A DNA stretch of 64,000 bases, from positions 78,515,422 through 78,579,421 of the forward strand of contig CP142456.1 of the NCBI GenBank assembly GCA_038049695.1. The letters are read 5' to 3'. This document shows positions 1 to 11,346 of this stretch, one piece after another. This stretch comes from Cinnamomum chago (Eukaryota > Streptophyta > Magnoliopsida > Laurales > Lauraceae). Position numbers and translations under genes: made by a program. The notes under the pieces are model-generated. The model saw only the letters and a program-made list of their open reading frames with translations, searched no databases and was not told the DNA's origin. Within the stretch, counting starts at the first letter, position 1, and each line of letters begins with the position of its first letter.

Positions 1-330
1 ACGTGAAATTGAACTTTATATAATTCCTCATTAGAAGCATAACAATGACTTAAATGGCATCTCAAAACCCTAATTACTTTCCTGGCAAAAGACACTAAAA
101 AAAAAGGGGCATTAGGCGAGAGGTCCCTCAAAGTGTGACTTTGTTGCAAACAGTCCACAAAAAAAGTCATGCTGCCAAAGGTCCTCTAACACATTTTCAT
201 AACTGATATGTCTAATTTACCCTTTATTTAAATCATATCCCATGATTGGTGCGATATCTCATTAATAATAGTTAACTACCACTTAATGGGCCATGATTAA
301 TGGAATCTCATTAATGAGATTTTCAAATAA

Positions 331-1010
331 ACTCTAAAAACACACAAATAAATTTAAAAAAATGCAAATAAATTTCAAAAAACACAATAAGTTTTTTTAA
401 AAGCAATAAATTTCAAAATAACGCAGATAAATTTAAAAAGATACAAATAAATTTCAAAAGATGAAAATCAATTTCAAAAGATCCAAATAAACTTCAAAAG
501 ATCCAAATAAATTTAAAAAAACATAAATAAATTTCAAAAGATTCAAATAAATTTCAAAAGACATAAATAAAATTAAAAAACAAAAATAAATTTAAAAAAC
601 ACAAATACATTTGCCAAAACTAAGATAACCCAATTTTTCAAATTAGCGAACAATGTGGCAAAAAACTCAAGTCTTTTTGTAAAAAACTCGGTTAAATTTA
701 TTTCAAAAAATACAAATAAATTTCAAAAGACACAAATAAAATTCAAAAACACAAATAAATCTGCTAAAAACTCATATAGATTTGTTTATAACTCAGATAG
801 ATTTGTTCTAGAACTCAGATAAATAGCCTAAAACTCGTATAGATTTGTCCAGAACTAAGATAAATTTGTTCCAGAAGTCAGATAAATAGCCAGAAACTTA
901 GACAGATTTGTCAAGAACTCAGATAAATTTGTTCTAGAAGTCACATAAATAGTTAAAAACTCAGATAGATTTTGTCCAAAACACAAATAAATTTGACAAA
1001 AAATACAAAA
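331..1010. repeat. Degenerate A/T-rich minisatellite arrays (about 20-22 bp units)
   Basis: From about 331 to 770 the sequence repeats a unit close to AAATAAATTTCAAAAGAYAC many times with scattered substitutions. From about 771 to 1010 a second, related unit takes over, built around ACTCAGATAAATTTGTYC. The two types look like diverged versions of one founder. No coding potential is seen. Confidence 0.75.
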
Positions 1011-1333
1011 CTTAGATAAATTTAAATTTGACTGGAATGGGGATGGACTTTTGGAACGGGTCAGATTGAACCTGACCTAGAACCAACCCGGAACTGCTGT
1101 AGATCCTGGCCCACTTTCTTCTTCTTCTTCTTCGTTCTGGAATCAGAAACACAAGCCATCTTCCATTCGCCTTCTTCCTTGATTTCGACGATGGTATGGC
1201 GCGGCGTCCGGTGGCAAACCCCCTTCTCCGGCAACATGTAGGAACGACGGTGGCGCAGGAAATCCGGCGATGGTATAGAAGATCGTCTTCTTATTCGTTT
1301 CGTGTTCTGTAAGTCTTATTCTTCGTTGCGGTG

Positions 1334-1480
1334 GTCTTCTTCTTATTCTTCTTATTATTCTTCTTCTTTGTAGGGGTCTTCTTCTTCTTTTTCTTCTTCA
1401 TTTTCTTCTTCTTTGTAGGGGTCTTCTTCTTCATTGCAGGGGTCTTCTTCTTCTTCTTTGCATGGATCTTCTTCTTCAAA
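1334..1480. repeat. TTC-rich imperfect trinucleotide tract
   Basis: This is an imperfect TTC/CTT microsatellite interspersed with GTAGGGGTC-like words. Both strands have long open frames here only because the trinucleotide gives Phe/Leu on one strand and Lys on the other. Confidence 0.8.
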
Positions 1481-1780
1481 AATCGATCTCAACTATTGAG
1501 ATCCAATCTATCAATGTCCATATCCGGTTTGAAGAAGAAGAAGAGGGAGGATGGAAATTTTCAAATTTCAAAATTTAAAATTTTATGCCTAATCAGTTAC
1601 AAGGGCAAATCAGTGATTAAAATGTATGAGGTGATGTGTCTAGGGACCGTTCTCCATGGGGTGACGTGTCTAAGGCACCTCTCACCGAAATATGTCCAAG
1701 CTGCATAAACTACAGGCCTTAAAAGAAAAGTTTGTAGACTGGAAGCCTTACAAGTCCTATATGAGGGACCTTTCGCTAAT

Positions 1781-3575
1781 TATCTAAAAAAAACCCAAAT
1801 TTCATTTAAATCCTTAGTTTGACACTAATTAATTTTTAAGACCTTCCACAAAAGTTCATACTAAAATGGACTAAAAAACCTCCTAAAATAAGCATAACTT
1901 AGTATAAATAGTAAGTTAATAACGAAAAGTACATTTTGACCTTTGAAAAGGCCTTTCACTTCTGAAGATAGCAGTAGTCATAGAAAGGTGTTGAAAACAT
2001 AGAGCATGTCGATGGCTATCGAAATGTCATGTAACAATAATCAAATCGAAAGTTATGGTCGTTTGAAGTTAATAGTGCCTACCAAGGCTTCTAAATTGAT
2101 TTCTTACAATCCTCTTGTTCCAAAAATTATTTTGCCACTTGTTCTACATTGTTATCTTATATTGTTACCCTCTTTGTTCTAGTTTTGCTTGCATTTAGTT
2201 ATTTGGTTCTCACAATAATATATTGATGGTTGGATTGAACCAAATATTCTTTCAGTGGAGTTAATCATGTTTACCGCATGGTTCAATACAGTAATTGTGA
2301 ATATAACTCCTATCTAGTTGAGTTTTAGGCCCTTCAACATCAAGGAAGTGGATTGGGATCGAATAATTTGTGGCCTTCATCTACGAACCCATTGTATAGG
2401 TTTGCTCTGACTTTAATATGTTAAGGTCAGATTTACCCAATTAGTCCTTTGTAAAGTGCAGTATAAACCATATCAATAATTTTTGTTTTGATGACTCAAT
2501 TAACTCTTTATTTCAAGAATATATCTCCTTGAAGCCACACTCATGTGAGGAAGAAGAAGAGAGAGAAATGTGCCCATGAAGACTAAGTAGCTCATTGCCT
2601 AGTTGTATGTCTACTGTCTATCTGAAATAGTTGAAGTCGCAACAGAATTAAGGAAGAAGATAATCATGTGCAATTAAGGGCGCATTTGTGTAACATCACG
2701 GAAGAGGACAAACATGCTTCCTTTGTCATAGAAGTAGTATTTGAAACACTTCATCCATACATATATAGTAAGGAATTTCATCTCAAAATTACCCCTTTTC
2801 CTCGAGCTAGGGAATAGAGTTTGCACCCAACGGAGGAAAAAGCTTGGACGAGAAGCTTTTCTTTTTTGCTGTCATAGAAAAACGGCTACACAAACTTATC
2901 TTAAAAGCGGCAAAAGTCAAGGCAATGAAATACTCTAGAGCTAGATTTAGATTCTCAAAATGGAGATATTTCCCAATTCAATCGAACTGATGTTAGATAA
3001 AATTCAAATTCGGTTGCACTAATTCAAGGAGGGCTGTCTGGAAACGATTAGATTAATCATGGTGGGTCTTATACATAAGAATTGAAAATAGGGCATTAAA
3101 TAAAGTGTACATTTTGGGAAAATTTGTTATAGTAAAACTAGATTAAAGAAATAAGTGCACTCCTTAAAAGCAAGCAACATAAAATGTGGTAACATGAAGT
3201 GGACATTTTTAGGTCAATCATTTCTATATCATAAGCTTTCTTTTGGTGGGTGTCATTTGTCATGCTTGCAAAATAATAACATTTGAGAAAGATATGAGAT
3301 TAGGCAAAATAAGTTGATGCACTAAATTAACTTTCTTTTCTTATTGGGTGCAGTCCCTTTGGCACAAGCAACAGGAGGTGTGGGATCAACCAACCATTAT
3401 TCGGCATTAAAAATGGATTGCACACAAATGCACAGCTCATGTGACATGGGTCCATCTAATTTATTCTTGACATGGTTTTAAATATCGGCCAATACATATT
3501 TTTTTTCAAAAAAAATATAAATACCAGACTGATGAATTTTGCTGAAATATATGGAATGATACAGACCAAAACAAG

Positions 3576-3607
<32 letters not shown>

Positions 3608-3853
3608 TTTTTTTTTTTTTTTTTTGAAATCATGACCAATTCATCCATATGTATTGATCATATCTTGAATCCATAACCTCAAACGTATCAAGCCCGTCGA
3701 TCAATCGGGACCCACTGTTGATTGGCAGTGACCATCTTGAATTGATCTATACTGTTGATCTAAAGGTACCCATTGTTATAGACAAAGGGAGAGATTTGTT
3801 GGGTTAGTTGGGCTCATCACATCAATGGTTTGGATGCCTGAATTGTAGGTGTT
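1781..3853. other. Intergenic, no gene recognised
   Basis: This is A/T-rich DNA with no reading frame resembling a known protein and no RNA gene that I can recognise. It contains an ATT microsatellite followed by a T run at about 3578-3625. Confidence 0.6.
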
Positions 3854-4037
3854 CTTAATACAAGCCTTGCAAAACATATACATCTAAAATTTGTGCGGCA
3901 GTTACAAATGAGATTGCTTAGAAAGGTTACAGCTTACAAATGCATCTTAATACAAACCTTGCAAACCATGTACGTCTAAAAATTGTGCAGCAGTTACAAA
4001 TGAGATTGCTTACAAAGGTTACAACTTACAAATTCAT
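3854..4037. repeat. Tandem duplication, two 92-bp units
   Basis: Two direct copies, both starting CTTAATACAA, begin at 3854 and 3946 and differ at only a few positions. Each contains GTTACAAATGAGATTGCTTA. Nothing suggests coding or a mobile element end. Confidence 0.85.
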
Positions 4038-5519
4038 ACTCTTTGGCTGTCTTTTTCCCTTAATTTTAGGAAGTCGAAAGTCCACCACTCCTTATTTTTA
4101 TACTTTGTTATTATTTTAAACGTCAGTGCGCACTCCTTTGTTGTGTACATGAGTGGTAATTCCTAGCCCCAACCCACCAACTCATGTCAACTTGAGAATG
4201 GCTTCTCTTCCCGCTTGTGTAGGCTCGCTCGTGTATCCAGCCGAGTAATAAAAAAAAAAAAAAAAAATCTACAAACTTGACTTGTGTTCAACTCAATTTA
4301 TTTTCGAACCTGATTTATAAGTAGGATGAGTTCATTTTGAGTCTCTATATGGTACAGAAGCCATCAACTGGCCGAATCGGACCAAACCCAATTTATTGAA
4401 CTTCTCTGTATCAGCCTGACTTAAGATTTAAGTGTTCAGTTTGACATTTCCAACCCAATTAATATGTAGGTGATATTAGGGTTAAGCCCATATACCCGTT
4501 ATGATATGAGGTCAATTCATTCTGAGCCTTGGCTGAATTGGCTAATGGGTCAACCTGTCCGAGGGTTGTACACATTCAAAAGAGTAAGACCCATTAAATG
4601 GAATCTTGATAACTTATGATTGCCAAAGCTGTAGCTTTTATAAATATATATAGTTTATATAAGAGGCTTCCATTTTTAAAGCAACTAATGGGTGGTTCAA
4701 CTAGGTCAGCAGGAAAAACACCCTTCTTCTAAACTTTCATTTCATTTTTATTAAATTGACCTAAACTTTGATTATTATCTCACGAGTTGCCTAAACTATA
4801 CTGAGCAATGTGATCAAGCCACATGTCCTGGTGGGGTCATGGGTGTGATGCAGCTGTTGCACCCCCAATGGCTTGACTTCATCACAGGTGGCCCACAAAA
4901 AGAACTTTGAAAAAAAGAAAGAAATAACGACCACAGAAATAGTTAGAAAATATCAAGGCTGTTGAAAATGTGTGACATGTGTGACAGATGACACAAAGAT
5001 TAAAAAACCAAGATCAAATAAGGAATTTCTTAATCTTCTTTAATTGGGACAGAGATTGAAAGTCAAAAAAGAATGCCTTCATAATGAAAACCCTTGGACT
5101 CATCCCCCAATTCCTAAGAAACTCTATGGCCGTTTTCTTCATTTCAAAGCTAATAGTATTTTGTCAATGTTGGGAATTCAGGGGTGCTGATTTGTCTTGC
5201 CCATAAAGGAAGATATGAGATCACATTGGGAAAAATGAGTATCTAGGAAATGTGAATGCAATATGACTTCTAGAAGGGAATACAGCACACCCAATTTCCA
5301 TTGATATGTTTCTCATGTAAGGGTGGTTTCATGGGCCGGGTCAGGTCGGGTCGGGGCCCAAGATTAACCAAGCCAAGCTCATTAGGTATTGGGCCTAATA
5401 TTTGTCGGGTATAGACCATGTGCCCACACATGATACCCATAGAAACCCCCATACGCTCATTGATTTCACCAACCCTATATTTATAACAGTCCCAAGATTG
5501 TCTGTAACTATCCCTCAAG
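4038..5519. other. Intergenic, no gene recognised
   Basis: Low-complexity and degenerate sequence. Words rich in GGGTCAACCTG and GGTCGGGTCGGG resemble the ends of old hAT-type elements, but no paired termini could be placed. No host exon is seen. Confidence 0.5.
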
Positions 5520-6044
5520 TGTTAATATACGGTTGACTAAATCAATGAGCTTAGGAGACTTTTTTTTTTTTTTTGGTAACCCGACCAAGGGGCCTGGATC
5601 CAATTGAGAGCTCGCACACATGGAGAAATAATCTACTAAAGTGGGAATGGAGCCCTTATACATGGAAAGAAAGTCCATATAAATAGAAAGGAAGCCCGTA
5701 CATGCAGGAAAAACCCTGGACAGCCAAGTGAGAACCGTTCTCCTAAGAAACTCCTATATAGCCTTCATTAGTAATTTTTATTTTTGGTACCCAGTTATAG
5801 GGGTTTGGGCCTTTCATGAGGTGAGGGAAGTAGACCTTGCAAAAGGTGAGAGAGCCCCGGAACGAGGGAAGGTGGCATGGCATGCATATGATTTAAACCT
5901 TGGGCAAGCGAACATATTTAGGATAGGGCTGAGTCCCACTCCCACCCACTTGCAAGGTCTATATGACCCAGCTGGTTTAACTATTGAACTATTGTTGGGA
6001 AAAATGGGTTTCATGAAATGGTGACTACAACACTGGTATTAGAG
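5520..6044 (+). mobile_element. Possible solo or 5' LTR of an LTR retrotransposon, fossil
   Basis: A stretch of about 513 bp starts with TG (5520), ends with CA (6032) and is followed at once by a stretch resembling the initiator-tRNA-Met primer binding site of plant LTR retrotransposons (about 6034-6044). No gag or pol domain and no second LTR were found, so this is at most a remnant. The superfamily cannot be told. The assignment rests only on the ends and the primer-site-like word. Confidence 0.35.
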
Positions 6045-6143
6045 TAATGTGAGTGATCTTTTCTTCTTGGTTGTTTTTTTTCTTTTGTTTTTTTCTTTGT
6101 ACTGTGTCAATGCATTGGTAGGTCACCGACATTAATACTTTTA

Positions 6144-6213
6144 ATGCTTGTGATGTAAATGATTCCTTTATTAATTTCATGCTTGTGATGTAAATGATTC
6201 CTTTATTAATTTC
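6144..6213. repeat. Tandem duplication, two 35-bp units
   Basis: The word GCTTGTGATGTAAATGATTC occurs at 6146 and again at 6181, each followed by CTTTATTAATTTC. The copies are identical across the shared part, which suggests a recent slippage event. Confidence 0.85.
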
Positions 6214-6856
6214 ACTCATCTGACATCACTGATCACTGATGTGGCTGTCAGAGTGATGGGAAGCACTTTATTTGCCAAGTAATAAGTGAATGCACTATTC
6301 AGGGTGACAAAACATGGCCTTCACATGTGGCCCAAGTCATCAGCAATTGCAGCCAGTTCAGACTAATTCAGGGCTGGGCATTGGAATTTTGAGGATTACT
6401 GTAATTTAAAAATGCTCAAATACAATTTAATATTTAAGGTGTTAACTTTTAGAATTGTTTAAATAATAAATTTCAACTGCTCTAAAGATATGATCTGACA
6501 TCATTGACAGAAGTTTCTAACACCTCGGACTCTCTTAAAAAATACCTCCAAATAGAAAGGCCCTTAATATGTTCTGCCCAAGGGATTAATTAAGATGATA
6601 CAAATTTAATTTTTAGCAAAGTTGTACTAATCAATCATATTTATTTTCAAAGAATATCCATCTTTTGGGAATTCAAAGAGGATTAAGTGTTCTCATAAAA
6701 AATAAAAAAAGGAGGATTAAGTGTTCAAAATCCTAACATACTTTAATGATTTGGAAGATGATCATATCTTGACATTCTTACCATCCCTTTGATAAGTAAG
6801 AAGCCCATTTGCTTTATTCCATTCCAATCACATGCAATGACCCAGATTCTACTTTA

Positions 6857-7090
6857 GGGCCCGTTTGTTTGCATAGAAAGCATAGAAATTCATGCCATAC
6901 AGGATTAAAAACAAAGGTCCTAAAGAGAATATACAAAAATTATCATCAAACAACCTCCTCTTTAATGGAAAGTAAACGAAGTGAAGATGGAAAATAATTG
7001 CCCACCACTCATCACCTAGAATTTCGACACCTAAAAAAGTCAAGTTCTCCTTGACATCTCCACCTCATATCTATCTCCTACCTTATGCCG
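6857..7090. mobile_element. Truncated MITE, same family as 14594-14895
   Basis: It begins GGGCCCGTTTGTTTGCAT, preceded by TTA, a PIF/Harbinger-like arrangement. The interior aligns with the copy at 14594 through blocks such as ATCATCAAA, TTTAATGGAAA, AAAAGTCAAG and CATCTCCACCTCATAT. The right terminus is not recognisable, so the copy looks truncated or decayed. Confidence 0.55.
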
Positions 7091-7499
7091 TTTGATTAAG
7101 ATTTTAGTTGGGTTAAGAAACCCGAATCCAAAAATAAATGGCAGTGTTCTTATTTTGGGGTGGGCCCCATTATTATTTATATCAATGGGTAGGACTCACT
7201 CTAGTTTTCATCATTTTTGCTGGATCCATCTTTATATGCGTTATTGGAGCTGACCCACCATAGTCCATCATAAGCAAATGGGTGGGCCCCTATCATTTTA
7301 ACTAGAGGAATTTACGGCGTAGGTTCCCGTAGGACCCCATACCACTCTTGAGGTCCCAGACACACTATATTTATGGATAAGGTCCTCCATGTGCATTTTT
7401 GTATTTTTTTTTTTTTTTTGTCGTTTAGCGAATGGTCGATATCGAATATTCTGCAGGAACCCAAATAAAAATTGGGTTTTTCAAGAGAGAGAAGAGGGG

Positions 7500-7556
7500 A
7501 GGGGAGGAGGACGGAGAAGAGGTGATGGGTTCTTTCACGGCCCCTTCTTCCTCATC
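7500..7556 (-). pseudogene. NAF1-like gene fragment, part beyond the hAT insertion
   Basis: Read on the minus strand, this piece gives GDEEEGAVKEPITSS. It resembles the acidic stretch just before the conserved core of plant NAF1, an assembly factor for H/ACA small nucleolar ribonucleoproteins, where a similar EEE..VKGPI string is usual. It is the continuation of the fragment at 11347-11893 once the hAT element and one copy of its target duplication are removed. The conserved RNP-binding core does not follow, so the copy is truncated. Confidence 0.4.
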
Positions 7557-7564
7557 GCCATTGT
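7557..7564. repeat. 8-bp target site duplication of hAT element (left)
   Basis: GCCATTGT here is repeated exactly at 11339-11346. An 8-bp duplication is diagnostic of hAT transposition. Confidence 0.92.
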
Positions 7565-10500
7565 CAGGGCCGTCCCAAACTTTTTGGGGGCCTCAAGCCA
7601 AATCTTAAATTGGGGCCTTTTTTTTTTTTTTTTTAACCATTCAATACTAAATAAAATTAATATCTATGATTTTTTTACTAGAATTTCATTTTTCTTGCTC
7701 TTTTTGATGCAAAATTATTGATCAAACTTTTATAATCAATTTTCTCTAACACGTTCCTTTCAATTGATAAAATCGCTAATCCACTTAATCTTTCTTGTGA
7801 CATAGTCGATCTTAGGTAAGATTTTATCAATTTTAATTTTGAAAAAGTTCTTTCTGCAGAAGCAACTGTTACGGGAATTGTTAATAAAATTCTATATGCG
7901 ATGCATGCATTTGGAAAAGATTCTAGTTTTTTAATATAATTCAATATGTCAATTGGAGTGTTCTTGTTTTCTTCTGTTTGTATAACTTCTCTTAAAACTT
8001 TTAATTCCGAAAATAAATCTAAACCATCAATATCAATTGAATTTTCATATGTGAGAGCACTTTCGAGAGAAAGGCATTTATCTTTTAAGCTATCATCGTC
8101 AAATGATTTTAGTTTTTTGAAACTAAATAGAAAACCAAAAAGTTCTTCATATATATGAAACTGTTCAAACCTTTGCTCAATTGAGGAAATAGCTTGATCA
8201 ACTATAAATAAGAAATAATCGATTCTAAATGATTCTTCAACTGATTGTGTTATCTCGTGATCAACATTTTCATCAAAGTGTCTTTTCCTACGAATTACAC
8301 GTTTTTCTTGAAAAACCGGTTGAATTTCTAATTCTTTAGCAATCTCTATGGCTGAACTCATAGCAGTTGCAAATCCAGTTTCTCTATAATTTTTGAAAAA
8401 ATCTATAAGAGTTTTTAATTGATTTATAGCCACATCAATATGGATATCTTTAGATTGTAAGATTTTACTAGCTGAATTGACAGCAAATAACACTTCATAC
8501 CAAATAGTCAAGCTCAATAAGAACTCAAAATCTCCAAACTCATATTTTGCTAAAGAGTTAGCTTCACTTCTTGTCTTAGAATCTTGATCACTACTTTCTG
8601 CTAACTCTAACAAAGCATCCCTTATTTTTGGAGCTTGAAATCTTATAGCTTTAACACTTTCAATGCGACTTTCCCAACGTGTTTGTGATAACGGCTTAAG
8701 AGTGAATTTCGATAATTTTTTTTTTAAAATATTCCATCTCTTTGTTGAAGAAGAAAATAATGTATATAAACGTTGTACCACTCCAAAAAAAGATACAGCT
8801 TTAGTACAAGAGTTTGCCATATCACAAAGTACTAGATTAATGTTATGACTACCGCATGGTGTGTAAAATGCTTTAGGATTAATATCTAGAAGTCTTCTTT
8901 GTACACCTTGTTTATTTCCTTTCATATTAGATCCATTATCATAACCTTGTCCTCGTATGTCATTAATGTTAAGTTTAAGTTTCATTATTACATTTATTAG
9001 TTCATTAAAAAGACCTAAACCAGTAGTGACATCTACTTTTATAAATTCTAAAAAATATTCTTCTATTTTTATTGGACTTGTTGAAATATCCACGCATCTT
9101 AGTATGAGAGTCATTTGTTCTTGATTACTTATATCAGGAGTGCAATCAAGTATAATTGAAAAATATTTTGCTTCTTTAACTTTTTTAATAATTTTACTTC
9201 TAATTTCATTTGCTATCATTTGTATCAATTCATTTTGAATTTTATGACCAAGATAATGGTTATGAATTTCACCTTGTTGAATACGATGAATATGTTCTTG
9301 CATCACCGGATCAAATTCAGCAATCATTTCAATTAAACTTAAAAAAATTCCATTATTTTCTTGATAAATTTTTTCTTTTGTTCCTCGAAATGGCAAATTA
9401 TTTTTACCTAAAGTCTTTATGATTGCAATAATTCTTTGTAATACATTTTTCCAACGATCTTTCTCTTTGTTAATTAGGTCTTGAACACTTTTATCAATTG
9501 TTTTATTTTTCAATAATCGTATCTGTAAATCACTCCAAGTGTTCATATTAGTAATATGCTCACTACTTGTTTCATGTCTTTTAATTTTACCACTAATATT
9601 TCTCCAATCATTAGTTCCTTGATTAGCTAATTGATTTGTACAAGATTCCGAATTAAACAACTTGCAACAAAAACAAGATACGCTATCTAATTCATTTGAA
9701 TACACTAGCCATTTTCTATCATGTTTCTCCCCATTTGGTAAGGTTCGAGTGTAATATGAAGTAGAAAAATGCCTAGAATTTCCATCTTTAGGAAATTCTG
9801 AATCATTATGTCTAATTGGACCCTTTTCTACTAATAAATCCCTCAATTTTGAGTCAATATTTTGCCATTGAGCTGGATCATAAATATTTAAAGGCCTATA
9901 ATCAAGTGTTTCGTTAATATATTCATTTGCTTCTAAATTTTTTTCATGTTCTTCATCAAAAGTAGGTATATTAAAATTTTGACCATCATTCGATATATTT
10001 TCATTTGTATCTTTTGATTGACTATCATTAAGATTATCGTAAGTTGGTATATTACACTTTTGACTATCATTTTGAATATTCTCATTAGTATCTTTTGATT
10101 GACTAGCATTAGGATTACTTTCATTGTTATCATTCAATTGACTATCGTAAGGATTATTTTCATTTGTTGAACTATCAACTAATTTTTCTATGATATTTTG
10201 TTTATTACTGGTAACAAATTTTTCAAGAGACCCCTTTTGAGATTCAATCAATTTTTCTATTCTTTTTTTTTTTTTTAGTTTTTGATGCCCAGATTCATAT
10301 TTTCGAGGAGCCATATAGTGAAAAAAAAAAAAAACACACAAACAAACAACCAAATAACAACAAATACTTTACACAGGCAACAGCCAAAACAATATATAAC
10401 AATACTACAATAGTCAATAGTACCTAACTAACAAATAAAATTAAAATAGAAAAGTATAGAACAATAGAACCAGATTTGCTGCTTTATCCCGCTGATTTAT

Positions 10501-11338
10501 CCCAATATCTACTGCTCTATATAAGTTTAATATCTGAACAGTGAATATCACAAATTCACAGTTTATTAAATCTTAATTGCAAAGAAAAAAAAATTATTCA
10601 AGAGGGTAAAGATTGATATTATTACCTATTTATGTGTTGACTCCAAATTTTGTAGTAGATTTCAAGACTCAAATCCTCAAATTTGAAGCCAATACGTATA
10701 GAGAGAGAGAGACAGCCAGAGTTAGAGAGAGAGAGACTGTGAGAGCAATAAGAGAGAATGAGAACAAAAGCCAAAATCTCACTAGACCGCTTGACTGCTT
10801 GAGAGTTGAGAGATGGAGAGGAAAGTGAAGAAAAGCCCAAATTCACAGCACAGGGAGAGAGTCCAAGAGAGCACAGGGAGAGAGTCCAAGAGAGTCCAAG
10901 AGAAAAGTAAAGAAATTGAAGAAAGAAGAGAGAGACGTTGAGGTTGAGGGACAGAGAGTTGACTTGAGTATCACATGGGGTTTGGAAAGAGAAAAGAAAA
11001 TCTTGTGTCATGTGGTATGGATTATAGAGAGAGAGAGAAAAATCTATTGTGATTGAATTGATTGGGCATTTGGGCTGCTGGGCCAGCTGCTATACCGTAT
11101 AAGAGAAATTTTTTTGGATAACCAAATACAAGTTGTACAGCTGGTGGGCTGTTGCTGAGAAGGGAAAAAAAATCTTGGGTTGGAGTACAGCTGCCCCCAG
11201 CTGGTGGGTTGCTGCCAGTGCCCAGTGGTACAAAGAAAGAAAAGAAATAGGCATGAATGGGTTTTTAAAATTTTGGGCCTTCCCAAATTGGGGGCCTCAA
11301 GCCATTGCCTAAATGGCCTTACACTTGGGCCGGCCCTG
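7565..11338 (-). mobile_element. Apparently complete hAT DNA transposon, 3,774 bp
   Basis: The termini are CAGGGCCGTCCCAA (left) and, on the other strand, CAGGGCCGGCCCAA (right), 13 of 14 matching, flanked by a perfect 8-bp duplication GCCATTGT. Subterminal regions at both ends repeat GGGGGCCTCAAGCC and GGGCCTT-type words that may be transposase binding sites. One minus-strand gene for a ZMYM1/TTF-type hAT transposase fills 7678-10314. About 1 kb of A/T-rich and GA-rich leader lies between the start codon and the right end. Perfect TSD, near-identical termini and an uninterrupted gene all point to a young insertion that may still be autonomous. Confidence 0.9.
7678..10314 (-). CDS. hAT-family transposase (TTF-type finger, DUF4371, C-terminal dimerisation)
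   Basis: An uninterrupted 878-aa frame. I start at the ATG giving MAPRKYESGHQK; the open frame extends 13 codons upstream but begins with a non-ATG codon. The N-terminus is Lys-rich (GHQKLKKKKR, nuclear-signal-like), followed by an Asn/Asp/Ser-rich linker with an internal duplication (residues 71-97 and 98-123). A TTF-type zinc finger (about 180-290) includes CFCC at 214-217. A DUF4371/RNase H-like region contains DCTPDISNQEQ and GQGYDNGSNMKG, which carry candidate catalytic aspartates. The C-terminal 80 residues hold the hAT signature TVASAERTFSKLKLIKS, used for dimerisation. The family cuts and pastes its own element in the nucleus. No stop or frameshift is visible. Domestication is unlikely because the termini and TSD are intact. 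Confidence 0.93.
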   Translation of the reverse strand: MAPRKYESGHQKLKKKKRIEKLIESQKGSLEKFVTSNKQNIIEKLVDSSTNENNPYDSQLNDNNESNPNASQSKDTNENIQNDSQKCNIPTYDNLNDSQSKDTNENISNDGQNFNIPTFDEEHEKNLEANEYINETLDYRPLNIYDPAQWQNIDSKLRDLLVEKGPIRHNDSEFPKDGNSRHFSTSYYTRTLPNGEKHDRKWLVYSNELDSVSCFCCKLFNSESCTNQLANQGTNDWRNISGKIKRHETSSEHITNMNTWSDLQIRLLKNKTIDKSVQDLINKEKDRWKNVLQRIIAIIKTLGKNNLPFRGTKEKIYQENNGIFLSLIEMIAEFDPVMQEHIHRIQQGEIHNHYLGHKIQNELIQMIANEIRSKIIKKVKEAKYFSIILDCTPDISNQEQMTLILRCVDISTSPIKIEEYFLEFIKVDVTTGLGLFNELINVIMKLKLNINDIRGQGYDNGSNMKGNKQGVQRRLLDINPKAFYTPCGSHNINLVLCDMANSCTKAVSFFGVVQRLYTLFSSSTKRWNILKKKLSKFTLKPLSQTRWESRIESVKAIRFQAPKIRDALLELAESSDQDSKTRSEANSLAKYEFGDFEFLLSLTIWYEVLFAVNSASKILQSKDIHIDVAINQLKTLIDFFKNYRETGFATAMSSAIEIAKELEIQPVFQEKRVIRRKRHFDENVDHEITQSVEESFRIDYFLFIVDQAISSIEQRFEQFHIYEELFGFLFSFKKLKSFDDDSLKDKCLSLESALTYENSIDIDGLDLFSELKVLREVIQTEENKNTPIDILNYIKKLESFPNACIAYRILLTIPVTVASAERTFSKLKLIKSYLRSTMSQERLSGLAILSIERNVLEKIDYKSLINNFASKRARKMKF

Positions 11339-11346
11339 GCCATTGT
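11339..11346. repeat. 8-bp target site duplication of hAT element (right)
   Basis: GCCATTGT, identical to 7557-7564. Removing the element plus one copy joins the two parts of the NAF1-like fragment. Confidence 0.92.

Larger units (their letters stand above)
111..1780. mobile_element. Putative non-autonomous TIR element with minisatellite interior
   Basis: The two ends form a short inverted repeat: ATTAGGCGAGAGGTCCCTC at the left and, on the opposite strand at the right, ATTAGCGAAAGGTCCCTC. I could not find a convincing target site duplication, so the family is unassigned. The interior has three parts: A/T-rich minisatellites (331-1010), a GC-richer stretch at about 1070-1290 unlike its surroundings, and a TTC-rich tract. 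No transposase is encoded. The reading frames through the TTC tract are low-complexity poly-Phe/poly-Lys and are not genes. Confidence 0.45.

Noticed and set aside
1291-1708. Open frames on both strands rich in Phe or Lys
   Set aside because: They are by-products of a TTC/GAA trinucleotide tract; no domain, start context or conserved residue is present.
5728-6024. A 98-codon plus-strand frame
   Set aside because: It falls within the LTR-like stretch, starts and ends arbitrarily, and has an equally long antisense frame; no protein family is recognised.
10315-10353. Upstream extension of the hAT transposase (MVVCLCVFFFFHY)
   Set aside because: The extension begins with a non-ATG codon and is encoded by a poly-A/T tract. 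The ATG giving MAPRKYESG matches the family N-terminus.
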